A stretch of DNA of 64,000 nucleotides from Novosphingobium sp. (GTDB lineage: Bacteria; Pseudomonadota; Alphaproteobacteria; Sphingomonadales; Sphingomonadaceae), in the NCBI RefSeq assembly GCF_039595395.1, contig NZ_JBCNLP010000001.1:372001-436000 (forward strand), read 5' to 3'. The position numbers and the translations under genes are program-made. Under the pieces are notes generated by a model that ran no database searches, was not told where the DNA came from, and saw only the letters and a program-made list of their open reading frames with translations. This document shows positions 17,360 through 25,812 of this stretch, piece after piece (position 1 is the first letter of the stretch; every line of letters begins with the position of its first letter).

Positions 17360-18421
17360 ATGACAGATCATCAGTCCGGCAACCGGATCAATGGCGCCTC
17401 ATCCCCGCGCCCGGCGGTGGCCACCATCGTCGATGTGGCGCAACTGGCCGGCGTGTCGGTGCGCACCGCCTCGCGCGTGGTCAACAAGTCGCCGCTGGTC
17501 AACAGCGAGACCCGGCTGCGGGTGGAAGCGGCGATCGAGGAGCTGGATTTCAGCCCCAGCGCGCGGGCGCGCGGGCTTCGCTCGGGCCGTTCGAACCTGA
17601 TCGGGGTGATTCAGGGGGATGCCAATTCCCACACCATCGGCGCGATCCAGCATGGCATCGTCACCTCCTGCACCGCGCAGGGCTTCGAGCTGGTGGTCCA
17701 TTCCGCCTCGGTCGACGATCCCGATCTGGTGCGCAATGTGCGCGAATTTATTCAGCGCTCGCGCGTCGATGGTGTCATCGTGCTGTCCCCCACCTCGGAG
17801 GAGCCCAGGCTGCCCGAGATGCTGGCCGGGCTTCACATCCCCGCCATCGGGCTGGGCGCGCGCTATGTGGCGGGCTATTCGGGCATGCTGGTGTCGGGCG
17901 AAAACATCGCCACACGGGCCATGGCCGAGCATTTCTACGATCTGGGCCACCGCCGCATCGCTCTGGTGACCGGCTCGCCGGAGCGCCAGTCCTCGCAGGA
18001 AAGGGCCAGCGGCTTTATCGCCGCGCTGGAGGAAAAAGGCGTCCATCTGGCCCCGCATCATGTGGTGCAGGGCGACTATACGTTCGCTGGCGGGCTTGAG
18101 GCGGGCCACAGGCTGCTGTCGGGCGAGGACCGCCCCAGCGCGATCTTTGCCTGCAACGATGTCTCGGCCATCGGCGTGCTGAAGGCGGCGACGAAGCTGG
18201 GGTTGCGCGTGCCCGAGGATGTGGCCATCGCCGGTTTCGACGGCAGTGATATTGCCGCGATGGTCTCGCCCTCGCTGACCACGATCCGGCGGCCCCTGCA
18301 GATGATGGCGCGGCAGGCGACCGAGTGGCTGATCGAGATCATCCATGGCGAGCCCTCCGCAGAGGCGGTGGGGCCGGTCGCGCTGGAGCTGGTGGTGCGC
18401 GAATCGACGGCTGCGGGCTGA
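17360..18421 (+). CDS. LacI-family transcriptional regulator
   Basis: 353 residues from the ATG at 17360; the open frame extends upstream but the HTH would then be far from the N-terminus. The DNA-binding HTH (about 22-75) reads ATIVDVAQLAGVSVRTASRVVN followed by a hinge helix (SARARGLRSGRSN). The effector domain is a periplasmic-binding-protein fold with IGVIQGD, VDGVIVLSPT, HRRIALVTG and IFACNDVSAIG motifs. It is divergent from the receptor/GH2 operon. The two operator-like palindromes between them make a sugar-responsive repressor the best reading. Confidence 0.92.
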   Translation: MTDHQSGNRINGASSPRPAVATIVDVAQLAGVSVRTASRVVNKSPLVNSETRLRVEAAIEELDFSPSARARGLRSGRSNLIGVIQGDANSHTIGAIQHGIVTSCTAQGFELVVHSASVDDPDLVRNVREFIQRSRVDGVIVLSPTSEEPRLPEMLAGLHIPAIGLGARYVAGYSGMLVSGENIATRAMAEHFYDLGHRRIALVTGSPERQSSQERASGFIAALEEKGVHLAPHHVVQGDYTFAGGLEAGHRLLSGEDRPSAIFACNDVSAIGVLKAATKLGLRVPEDVAIAGFDGSDIAAMVSPSLTTIRRPLQMMARQATEWLIEIIHGEPSAEAVGPVALELVVRESTAAG

Positions 18422-18493
18422 TCCCGCGAAGCTGTTATGCCGTAGCTGCCCGGAGCGCTGCGTCAGATCCTGCCCATCGCGCGTGCCAAGGCC

Positions 18494-19246
18494 CTAGGTG
18501 CAGGGCTTTGGCTGATAGGCCATGCCCATCGACAGGCAGTCCTTCAACTCCTTGAGCCGGTCGGTCACCGGCGTCTTGTCGATGGAGATCGCCTCCGGGC
18601 TGACCCGGTCGGTGTTCTCATTCACATTGCCCGCCCACAGCTTCCAGTCGGAGGGCAGGTGAAAGCGTTCGGCAATCGTCTGATGCGCCTGGTCCGCCGC
18701 CTTGTTGGTATCGACGCGGGCACGGATCAGCTTGCGATACGCCTCGTGATAGGCCTGATTGACCGCGATGGTCCGGTCATCCGCGATATGGCGCGGCTGG
18801 GCGACGAAGATCGTCCATTTTTCCTTGTCGTTCCACACCGTGCGGTTGGGGACCGGCTGATACCAGGCGTGCCCCAGCTCGCGCATGATGTCAGGCACGG
18901 TTTTGGGGATGTTGCGCAGCAGGGTCACCTTGACGGCTTCCGCGCCCGACTGCTGAGCCATCTGGCCGATGGTGATGATCGTGGCCGCCCAGCGGTTGCG
19001 GTCGTCACCCGTCACGATGGCGCGGATCTGCGCCACCTTGATGCCGCCGACAAAGGCATCGCTGTAGGTGTAGCTTTCGATGTCGAAGGGCGCAGCAGGG
19101 GTGGTTGCGGTCACGCTGCTCAGGCTCGGCGTGTTGGCGTCCGAGGAGTTGCCTGTCGCCGGATGGGTCGCCAGCACGATGCCGCCCGTCACCAGCGCCG
19201 CCGCCAGCGTGCCGCCCAGAACCATGGTGATCTTGCCGCGCGCCAT
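18494..19246 (-). CDS. Exported or membrane-anchored protein, unknown (possibly DUF4875-like)
   Basis: 250 residues from the ATG at 19246, which begins a hydrophobic N-terminal segment (about 5-25) followed by a Ser/Thr-rich linker and then a globular domain. The domain contains YTYSDAFVGGIKVAQIRAIVTGDDRNRWA, split here as YTYSDAFVGGIKVAQIR and AIVTGDDRNRWA, and a C-terminal helix region with SDWKLWAGNVNENTDRV. The middle resembles DUF4875 proteins, but I am not certain. Convergent with the LacI gene; no operon partner. Confidence 0.6.
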   Translation of the reverse strand: MARGKITMVLGGTLAAALVTGGIVLATHPATGNSSDANTPSLSSVTATTPAAPFDIESYTYSDAFVGGIKVAQIRAIVTGDDRNRWAATIITIGQMAQQSGAEAVKVTLLRNIPKTVPDIMRELGHAWYQPVPNRTVWNDKEKWTIFVAQPRHIADDRTIAVNQAYHEAYRKLIRARVDTNKAADQAHQTIAERFHLPSDWKLWAGNVNENTDRVSPEAISIDKTPVTDRLKELKDCLSMGMAYQPKPCT

Positions 19247-19288
19247 GGGCTTGTCCTTCGGTTCTGCTGAACACTTGGAGCCCGTTTG

Positions 19289-19312
19289 GAACATGCGCTA
19301 AAGCGCATGTTC
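19289..19312. repeat. 24-bp perfect inverted repeat (11-bp arms)
   Basis: GAACATGCGCT and AGCGCATGTTC flank AA. It lies just upstream of the minus-strand gene starting at 19246 and next to a much larger hairpin; it could be an operator-sized dyad or part of a repeat element. Confidence 0.6.
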
Positions 19313-19315
19313 AGC

Positions 19316-19397
19316 GCGGCACCAGCCCTCTCCCCCACCCGGCCACCCAACGGCAGGATGATATGGGTGGCCGGGTGGGGGAGAGGGCTGGTGCCGC
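19316..19397. repeat. 34-bp perfect inverted repeat (REP-like or terminator hairpin)
   Basis: Positions 19316-19349 are the exact reverse complement of 19364-19397, with a 14-nt loop. The arms are rich in CCCTCTCCCCCACCC. It lies about 108 nt past the stop of the M81 gene and upstream of the next minus-strand gene, so it can act as a terminator for the former. The perfect long arms also resemble dispersed intergenic palindromes of sphingomonads. Confidence 0.75.
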
Positions 19398-19504
19398 AAA
19401 TTCGGCTTTCGCCGGATTTCCAAACAGACTCTCACCCCGCAAGTATGTCAGAAGAAAAAGGCAGGCGTCCAATCATTTCCTGAACGGATGGGGCGTGTGG
19501 GCGG

Positions 19505-21043
19505 TCAACGGGGCGAAAAATAAGGCTGCGGCACATAGGGCAGATCGGGCTGCCAGGGGAAACGCGGACCGCGCCTTTTGTTGGCCAGATGCAGGATATC
19601 CTGATCGATCGCGCCGGGCGACAGCGCCATCAGATGTGGATTGGCCAGAGGCTTCATCGTGGGCGCCAGATAGCCGCATTTCAGCACCACGATGTCATAC
19701 TTCAGCGGCTCCTCCCCCAGTGAACGGAAGGCATCGGCCTCGTGATAGGCGCGGCGGCGCGCGGCGAGGGTCATGGTCACGCCCCGGAAGCTGATCACCG
19801 CCTCGCGGTCGGCGGGATCGGCGGCCTTGGCGAGATATTTGACCGTCGCCTCCACCTTCACCGGTTTGCACATGATGGGGTCCAGCGTGGCGCCGACCGA
19901 CAGCGGGATCGTCGCCCCCACGCCCGCGGCATAGCAGGCATCGGTGGCGGGCTTGTCGGTCATGCCGCCCAGCAACACATTCTTCGCCCCCGCATCGAGC
20001 ACGGCCTGCAGAAAGAAGCTCTGGTCGGCATTGCCGCCGCCGCCCGGATTGTCGCCGGAATCGGAAATGATCACCGGATGGGTCTGCGATGCCATGGCCT
20101 GCGCCAGGGTCTGGGCGATGGTGCCGGTGGGGAAGTCGAAGCGGAACTCGCGCCGGGCCGCCCAATAGCGACTGGCCAGTTCGGTGGCGATCAGCGTCTG
20201 CATCGCGCGATTGGTGCCCGTCACCACGATCGAGGCGGCCGAGCGCGGCTCATCGGCCCAGACATAGCCGACCAGCGTCGTCACATCGAGAATGCCCGAG
20301 AGCCGGTTGTACTCCGACAGGTCCGACCACAGGCGTCGGCCCGGCTCCCATTCGGTGCTGGTCTGCTCGCCGGGCAGGACGATGGGGATGCTGGCCCAGA
20401 CGATGGAAGGCCGCTCACCCGTGCGAAGGGCGTGGGTCAGCATGTCGGTGGCGCGCATCATGGTTTCCACGCGGTCCACATGCGGGGCGGTGCGATAGGC
20501 CGACATGGCGTCCAGCGTGTCGACGATCTTCCTGCTGAAATTGCCGTGCAGATCATAGCTGGCCGAGAGGATGCAGGCCGGGCCCACCAGCTTGCGGGTG
20601 GCCTCATACCAGTCGCCCTCGGCATCCTCCATGCCGTCCACCGCCAGCGCGCCATGCATTGGCAGATAGACGCCGTCGAGCGGCAGCAGCGCTTTCAGCC
20701 GGTCGAGATAGTCGGCCTTGATCGCCTCATAGGTCGCCCGCGCCAGTGGTCCGCCGGAGGGGAAGACGGCGACGAGGGTGGGCAGGAAGGGCATCTCATA
20801 GCGCTTGAGGAAGGCAAAGCGCTCATTGGCGGCCAGAGCCTCGCCGCGCAGGATGTTGGCATCGGTGATGACCTGCCGGATGTTGCTGTAGGTGCTGCAT
20901 TCCGAGGCAATGCCGCCAAAGGCGATGCGCGGCATGCGGCCCAGCGGCTCCACCAGAGGCGCGCCCTGAGCCAGCGGAGCGCCCACGGTCATGGCGGCGA
21001 TGGCGCCCGTACCCGCCGAGCGAAGAAAGGAACGACGCTTCAT
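19505..21043 (-). CDS. M81-family metallohydrolase, MlrC-like, with Tat signal
   Basis: 512 residues from the ATG at 21043, chosen because it begins a twin-arginine signal (MKRRSFLRSAG, then a hydrophobic stretch to about residue 33). The N-terminal MlrC/M81 domain holds D164-x-H166 (SYDLHGNF) and H188 (TAPHVD), the spacing of the zinc ligands of MlrC. The C-terminal domain ends in the VLKCGYLAP segment. MlrC was named for microcystin breakdown, but most homologues act on other, mostly unknown, amide or peptide substrates. Monocistronic by position. Confidence 0.87.
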   Translation of the reverse strand: MKRRSFLRSAGTGAIAAMTVGAPLAQGAPLVEPLGRMPRIAFGGIASECSTYSNIRQVITDANILRGEALAANERFAFLKRYEMPFLPTLVAVFPSGGPLARATYEAIKADYLDRLKALLPLDGVYLPMHGALAVDGMEDAEGDWYEATRKLVGPACILSASYDLHGNFSRKIVDTLDAMSAYRTAPHVDRVETMMRATDMLTHALRTGERPSIVWASIPIVLPGEQTSTEWEPGRRLWSDLSEYNRLSGILDVTTLVGYVWADEPRSAASIVVTGTNRAMQTLIATELASRYWAARREFRFDFPTGTIAQTLAQAMASQTHPVIISDSGDNPGGGGNADQSFFLQAVLDAGAKNVLLGGMTDKPATDACYAAGVGATIPLSVGATLDPIMCKPVKVEATVKYLAKAADPADREAVISFRGVTMTLAARRRAYHEADAFRSLGEEPLKYDIVVLKCGYLAPTMKPLANPHLMALSPGAIDQDILHLANKRRGPRFPWQPDLPYVPQPYFSPR

Positions 21044-21237
21044 GGGGATCTCCTGATCGGCGCGTGACTGTTGGGCGGTGGCACTGCGCGCGCCTGACAG
21101 ATAGTGGTCGTTCGCCACATTGTTGAGCGCCTTTCCCGCTGAGAGCGCCGGCTCAGTCGGCAATGCCTTGAATGAAGGCGCGGTTTTTTGCACATGCGCA
21201 AGGCCGATTGCCGAAACCGCGATGCGTGGAGTTGAGA

Positions 21238-21987
21238 GTGCCCGATATCCTGCTGCCCGCAATCCTGCTCGAAGTCTGCGTCGATACGGCGGAAGGGCTG
21301 GAGGCCGCCATTGCGGGCGGGGCGGACAGAATCGAGCTGTGCTCCTCGCTGGGCGAGGGCGGGCTGACACCCTCGGCCGGGCTGATGGCGCTGGCCGGGC
21401 GGCAATCCCTGCCGGTGCGTGCGATGATCCGCCCGCGCGCCGGAGATTTCACCTTTGACGCGGCGGAGGTCGCCGTGATGCGTGATGACATCAAAGCCGC
21501 GCGCGATGCCGGTCTGGCCGGGGTGGTGATCGGCGCGATCGATGCCGCGGGGGCGCTGGACCGGGCCGTGCTGGAAGGCTTGATGGCTGCCGCATCGGGC
21601 ATGGGGGTGACGCTGCATCGTGCCGTCGATCTGCTGCCTTCGCCGCGCGAGGCGGTGGAGGTCGCGCGGGCTTTGGGCATCGATACGATCCTCACCTCGG
21701 GCGGCGCGCTCAAGGCGCCCGAGGGGAACGATGAAATCCTGGCGATGGTGCGGCGCGCCGGGCCGGATCTGACCATTCTGGCGGGCAGCGGCTTGCGCGC
21801 GGAGAATGTCGGCGCGCTGGTGGCGGCCACCGGGGTGAGGGCGGTCCATGCCTCCTGCAGCGGTATACGCGATGGCGGCGATCCGCGCGCCGTCGCGATG
21901 GGCTTTGCCCCGCCGCGCCGGAGCGCGACCGACCGCGCCGCTGTCGAGCGGATGCGCCGTGTGCTCGACGATCTGGCGAAAGCCTGA
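21238..21987 (+). CDS. cutC: CutC-family protein
   Basis: 249 residues from a GTG at 21238, preferred over an upstream ATG (21172) because GGAG lies 6 nt before it and the length then matches E. coli CutC (248). The TIM-barrel motifs are complete: LEVCVDTAEGLEAAIAGGAD, RIELCSSLGEGGLTPS, VRAMIRPRAGDF, VTLHRAVD, ILTSGGA, ILAGSGLRAENV and VHASCSG. CutC was linked to copper tolerance, though direct copper handling is disputed. It is divergent from the M81 gene with 194 nt between them. Confidence 0.9.
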   Translation: MPDILLPAILLEVCVDTAEGLEAAIAGGADRIELCSSLGEGGLTPSAGLMALAGRQSLPVRAMIRPRAGDFTFDAAEVAVMRDDIKAARDAGLAGVVIGAIDAAGALDRAVLEGLMAAASGMGVTLHRAVDLLPSPREAVEVARALGIDTILTSGGALKAPEGNDEILAMVRRAGPDLTILAGSGLRAENVGALVAATGVRAVHASCSGIRDGGDPRAVAMGFAPPRRSATDRAAVERMRRVLDDLAKA

Positions 21988-22000
21988 ATCCGGGAACAGC

Positions 22001-22029
22001 TTGCCTCACTGCGCGGATTACCCTAGCCT
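22001..22029 (+). promoter_or_regulatory. Promoter candidate for leader peptide and DMT transporter
   Basis: TTGCCT (22001-22006), 17 nt, then TAGCCT (22024-22029). The predicted transcription start falls at the ATG at 22037, so the leader peptide would be made from a leaderless message. Confidence 0.45.
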
Positions 22030-22036
22030 TGGCGCC

Positions 22037-22180
22037 ATGCAGACCCTTTCCTCCTTGCTGATGTCCGGTTCGTCCGGGTTTCGCGGTCTGCGCCGGGGCA
22101 TCTCGCCTCCTCCCCCTGTCATGCAGCGTGTCGTGGTCGTTCGGGCCGCGACTCCTCCGACTTCTGCCGTCGCGGGTTAA
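22037..22180 (+). CDS. Val-rich leader peptide (putative attenuator)
   Basis: 47 residues from the ATG at 22037, or 19 residues from the internal ATG at 22121. The peptide contains RVVVVR, four successive Val codons (GTC GTG GTC GTT at 22130-22141). An RNA hairpin follows directly. This is like the Val-run leader of ilvB in E. coli, but the downstream gene is a DMT transporter. No Shine-Dalgarno is seen, consistent with leaderless start at 22037. Supported by layout rather than homology. Confidence 0.5.
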   Translation: MQTLSSLLMSGSSGFRGLRRGISPPPPVMQRVVVVRAATPPTSAVAG

Positions 22181-22220
22181 GCCCGTCTGACGCTTTGGCC
22201 CGGCGCCCCTCGCGCGCCGG
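22146..22220 (+). promoter_or_regulatory. Attenuator-like hairpins before DMT transporter
   Basis: Hairpin 1: CCGCGAC (22146-22152) with GTCGCGG (22169-22175), starting 4 nt after the Val codons. Its right arm overlaps a second dyad (CGGG 22173-22176 / CCCG 22182-22185). Hairpin 3: CCGGCGC (22200-22206) with GCGCCGG (22214-22220), followed by an AT-rich stretch with TTTT. A ribosome paused on the Val codons would cover the left arm of hairpin 1. Confidence 0.45.
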
Positions 22221-22243
22221 ATAACTGCATTTTCAGGTGATTC

Positions 22244-23089
22244 ATGACATTTCGTTTTTCCGCGAGGGCCTTCGTCCTCACGAGCCTTTTCGTGCTGCTG
22301 TGGAGCAGCGGCGCCATCGTTTCCGAAGTGGGCCTGCGCCATGGCTCGCCCTTTGCCCTGTTGATCCTGCGCTATGGCATCGCGCTGGCGGTGCTTTCGG
22401 CTTTCGCCTTGCGGCGGGGGCGCTTCCTGCCCGAGCGGGGCAGCCGCCTGCGGGTGATGGGCATCGGGCTGGCGATGGCGGGGATCTACTCCTCCTGCTA
22501 TCTGCTGGCCATGGAGCATGGGCTGCGGCCCGGCCTGCTGGCGACCTTGCTGGGCATCCAGCCGCTGCTGACCCTGGCCATCACCGAGCATCGCTTCACC
22601 CTGCTGCGCGGCGGCGGGCTGCTCTGCGCGCTGGCCGGGGTGGCGATGGTGGTGTGGGACGGCATGGCGGGCGCGCAATTCGGGCTGGCCGGTTTGACCT
22701 TCGCGCTGCTGGCGCTGCTGGGCATCACCGGCGGCGCGATCTGGCAAAAGCGCGAGAGTCAGGCCCCGTGGGATGTGCTGCCGCTGCAATATGCCACCGG
22801 CCTGCTGGTGATCGCCCTGATCGCGCCGTTCGAGCCTTTCCATCTGTCATGGAGCCCGACCTTTCTGTTCTGCGCGCTGTGGCTGGCGTTGCCGATCTCG
22901 GTAGGGGCGACCTTTGCGCTCTATCGCCTGATTGCGCAGGGCAATCTCGTCAATGTGACCAGCACGCTCTATCTGGTGCCGGGCGTGACGGCGCTGATGG
23001 ACTGGGCCTTGCTGGGCCATGCGATGGCGCCGCTGGGCATGGTGGGCTTTGGCGCGGTGATCGCCGGGCTGGCGATGAGCTTCGCCTGA
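22244..23089 (+). CDS. EamA/DMT-family transporter
   Basis: 281 residues with about ten membrane helices in two EamA repeats (residues about 10-140 and 150-278). The first contains LLWSSGAIVSEVGLRHGSP, typical of the RhtA/YdcZ-like branch that exports amino acids or metabolites. The start at 22244 has AGGTG 7 nt upstream. The Val-rich leader peptide upstream suggests a branched-chain amino-acid signal controls it, which would fit a transporter of these compounds (inference). Confidence 0.87.
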   Translation: MTFRFSARAFVLTSLFVLLWSSGAIVSEVGLRHGSPFALLILRYGIALAVLSAFALRRGRFLPERGSRLRVMGIGLAMAGIYSSCYLLAMEHGLRPGLLATLLGIQPLLTLAITEHRFTLLRGGGLLCALAGVAMVVWDGMAGAQFGLAGLTFALLALLGITGGAIWQKRESQAPWDVLPLQYATGLLVIALIAPFEPFHLSWSPTFLFCALWLALPISVGATFALYRLIAQGNLVNVTSTLYLVPGVTALMDWALLGHAMAPLGMVGFGAVIAGLAMSFA

Positions 23090-23095
23090 GGAGGT

Positions 23096-23127
23096 GATGG
23101 CTCGGGCCTTCGCGGGCCCGAGCCATC
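23096..23127. terminator. Bidirectional intrinsic terminator between convergent genes
   Basis: GATGGCTCGGGCC (23096-23108) pairs perfectly with GGCCCGAGCCATC (23115-23127) around TTCGCG. It lies in the 44-bp gap between the DMT transporter (plus) and M1 peptidase (minus) stops. Confidence 0.8.
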
Positions 23128-23133
23128 GCTGCG

Positions 23134-25140
23134 TTACTTTGCGACCGTCATGCTGTCATTGCTGCGGTCGCGGTCGGGGATGCGGTGTTCGGGGTCCAGC
23201 GTGGCGCTGGTTACCACCTTGCCCGGTTCGACGGTGATGGTGGTGGCGGGTTGGCGGATCCAGCTTTCGGCGGGCAGGCGATAGTCGCGCTGCGTGCCGT
23301 CGCTGAAGGCCACGCGCAGGGTGACCGGCATCACCAGCCGGTCATGGCTGCTGACGGTGATCGCCGTGGTACCCTTGGTGGCATCGGGGGCGATCTTGTC
23401 GATCCCCAGATCGAGCTGCCAGTTGTTCGCATACCAGCCCCGCCACCACCAGCTCAGATCCTCGCCGCCCTCGCTTTCCATGGCGCGGAAGAAGTCGGCG
23501 GGCTTGGGATGCTTGAAACGCCAGGCGTCGATAAAGCGGCGGAAGGCGGGATCGAAACGTTCGGGGCCGAGGATTTCCTCACGCAGCAATTTCAGCCCCA
23601 GCGCCGATTTGAAATAGGTCACCGGGTGGCGGTACTTCTCGATGATCGTGTCGGCGCGGCTCAGGATCGGGGGCGCGGCAGGGTCGGCGAGCATGGGCAG
23701 GATTTCATCGACCGGATTGCCGCCGCCCGGCGCGAACTCGCTGTCGCGCTTGGGGGCGTATTCGCCCTTGTTGAAGTCGTCGGACTCGTAAATGTCGATG
23801 AAGGTGTTGAAGCCCTCGTCCATCCAGGCGTCGCGGCGCTCGTCGAAGCCGACGATCATCGGGAACCAGCTATGGCCGATCTCATGCGCGGTGATCCAGA
23901 ACAGCGTCTTGCCCTTGTCCTCGATGCCGTCGAAGACGATGCCGGGATATTCGATGCCCGAGGAGGGCCCCGCCACATTGATCGCGGCGGGCCATGGGTA
24001 GGCCGACCAGCGCTGTGACATGCGCTCCACCGTATCCTTCACATATTCGGTCGAGCGGCCCCAGCGGTCATTGCCCTGACTCTCTGCGGGATAGAAGGAC
24101 ATGGCCAGCGAGGTCTTGCCGCCCGGCAGGTTGATCCGCGCCGCATCCCAGGCAAAGACCGAGGAGGCGCTGAAGGCCACATCGCGCGTGTCCTTCATCT
24201 GGAAGTGCCAGGTCAGCGTGCCGTCGGGTTTGGGGCGGCTGGCGGGATCGGTGATTTCCTGAGGGCTGCGGATCATCACCGTGGCATCGCTGACGCGGGC
24301 TTTGTCCAGCCGCGCGCGCTGGGTGGCAGTGAGCACCTCCTGCGGGTTCATCAGCTCGCCCGAGCCGGCCACCAGCATGGTGCTGGGCGTCGTCACCCAA
24401 TAGTCGAAATTGCCGTATTCGAGGTAAAACTCCTGCGCCAGATAGGGCAGCGTGTCCCATCCGCGCAGATCGTCATAGACGGCCATGCGCGGATACCACT
24501 GGGCCATGTCATAGATCGGGCCGTCCTTGGCCGGGCCCCATGACATGCGTCCGCCCCATTTGCCGGGGATGGCGAAGTGATAGCGGATGCGCAGCTTCGC
24601 CTTGCCTCCCTTGGGTGCCAGAGCGGTGGGCAGATCGACCCGCAGCCGCGTATCGCTGACCAGCGAGTGGACCGGGACGAAGCCGCTTTTCGTTTCGACT
24701 TCCACCCCATCCAGCACGAAGCCGTCGGTCGAGGTGGGGCGCGGGCGACCTCCGGCGAAGGTGCCCCGGCTGTCCTTCTTATAGATGTTCTGGTCGAGCT
24801 GCACCCATAGCACATCGAGCGTGTCGGGGCTGTTGTTGGTGTAGTCGATGTCCTCGCTGGCCGAGAGGGTGGGGGCGCCGGTTTCGCCATGCTCGTCAAG
24901 TTTCGCGTGGATCGCGTAATCGGCGCGGTTCTGCCAATAGGCCGCGCCCGGCAGGCCATTGCCCGAGCGATAGTTGTTCACCGGCTGGCCCATGTCGAAG
25001 GGCGCAAAAGTCTCGCGCGGCTGATAGCTCTGGGCGAAAGCGGCAGCGGGGAGGCTGGCGAGGGCGATGGCCAGAAGCGTGCGGCTGTATGACAGGCCCC
25101 CCAGCAGCAGGGGATGCGCACGCAAGGCGGTGAGGGGCAT
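23134..25140 (-). CDS. M1-family metallopeptidase, exported
   Basis: 668 residues with a signal peptide (about 1-36, cleaved near AAFA-QS) and GGAGG 8 nt before the ATG. An N-terminal beta-sandwich is followed by the thermolysin-like domain: the zinc motif HEIGH at 419-423, with the third ligand Glu in WMDEGFNTF. The GAMEN exopeptidase motif is not obvious; the corresponding region reads GPSSGIEYPG, as in the exported M1 branch common in sphingomonads and Bacteroidetes. Likely a periplasmic peptidase. Confidence 0.9.
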   Translation of the reverse strand: MPLTALRAHPLLLGGLSYSRTLLAIALASLPAAAFAQSYQPRETFAPFDMGQPVNNYRSGNGLPGAAYWQNRADYAIHAKLDEHGETGAPTLSASEDIDYTNNSPDTLDVLWVQLDQNIYKKDSRGTFAGGRPRPTSTDGFVLDGVEVETKSGFVPVHSLVSDTRLRVDLPTALAPKGGKAKLRIRYHFAIPGKWGGRMSWGPAKDGPIYDMAQWYPRMAVYDDLRGWDTLPYLAQEFYLEYGNFDYWVTTPSTMLVAGSGELMNPQEVLTATQRARLDKARVSDATVMIRSPQEITDPASRPKPDGTLTWHFQMKDTRDVAFSASSVFAWDAARINLPGGKTSLAMSFYPAESQGNDRWGRSTEYVKDTVERMSQRWSAYPWPAAINVAGPSSGIEYPGIVFDGIEDKGKTLFWITAHEIGHSWFPMIVGFDERRDAWMDEGFNTFIDIYESDDFNKGEYAPKRDSEFAPGGGNPVDEILPMLADPAAPPILSRADTIIEKYRHPVTYFKSALGLKLLREEILGPERFDPAFRRFIDAWRFKHPKPADFFRAMESEGGEDLSWWWRGWYANNWQLDLGIDKIAPDATKGTTAITVSSHDRLVMPVTLRVAFSDGTQRDYRLPAESWIRQPATTITVEPGKVVTSATLDPEHRIPDRDRSNDSMTVAK

Positions 25141-25628
25141 CGATCAATCCTCCATCGGAAGCAGGGACATCAGAACAGGGGCCACGCCAGGCGGGGCCGT
25201 TGGCGCGAAGGTTCCCTCCTCGCATTGTGTGACACTATATCAAGGAGGCATTTGCCCCGTAAGGCCCGCCCCTGCCGAGAGAACAAAGTCCCTGTTGAGA
25301 ACCTTGAGCGCGCCTTCTATCCTCAGGCCCGATATGGCGAGCTGTTTGACGCTCTGAACGAACGTCATATCCGTCATATCGCTGTCGTCGAGAATGGCAT
25401 GGCCATGGCCGGAGAGGCTGATTACGCCCCGCCATGGCGGTTGCCAGTTGCGATTCTGATGTCAGCAAGCTTCTGATCAGCAGCGCCGGGAGGCGGACGG
25501 CCAGACAGAATGTGCCGCTCGTGTGGGGGGTGCGGGATAGAAGCATCGCCATGCCGGCCAAGGGCGCGAAAAAGCCATTCGTCCCGACAGGCCGTTGAGC
25601 GTGATCTCAATGTCGGGAGAGGGTGAGA
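25141..25628. other. Intergenic stretch between M1 peptidase and tRNA-Gln
   Basis: No confident gene. A plus-strand frame could start at a TTG (25252) after AAGGAGG and end at 25476 (74 residues), preceded by a promoter-like ACTATATC. It has no recognisable family. The remainder is featureless. Confidence 0.3.
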
Positions 25629-25702
25629 TGGATGCCCTGCAAGGATTCGAACCTCGATTGACGGAATCAGAATCCGCAGTCTTACCATTAGACGACAGGG
25701 CA
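25629..25702 (-). tRNA. tRNA-Gln (anticodon CTG)
   Basis: Read on the minus strand it folds as a full cloverleaf: acceptor TGCCCTG/CAGGGCA, D arm GTCTAATGGTAAGAC, anticodon stem GCGGA/TCCGT with loop TTCTGAT (anticodon CTG), T arm CGAGG-TTCGAAT-CCTCG, and an encoded CCA after a U discriminator. It is the last bacterial feature before the prophage integrase region. Its 5' end faces the prophage. Confidence 0.93.
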
Positions 25703-25780
25703 GTGTGTCTCGGTGGAGCGGGCCTCTAAACGCCTACAATCAGGGCGTCAACAGGAAAAATGAAAAAGCTGTGCGACGGA

Positions 25781-25806
25781 TTTCAAGTCGCATGTGCGAC
25801 TTGAAA
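25781..25806. terminator. Perfect 12-bp hairpin at the end of the leftward phage operon
   Basis: TTTCAAGTCGCA and TGCGACTTGAAA flank TG (25781-25806), 7 nt past the stop of the last leftward gene (25813). The minus-strand exit has only scattered T residues. It could be a terminator or lie within the attachment region beside the tRNA. Confidence 0.55.
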
Positions 25807-25812
25807 AGCGAA

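Noticed and set aside
25114..25476. Possible small gene before tRNA-Gln (120 or 74 residues)
   Set aside because: No recognisable family; only an AAGGAGG near a TTG supports it, so it is described as intergenic.
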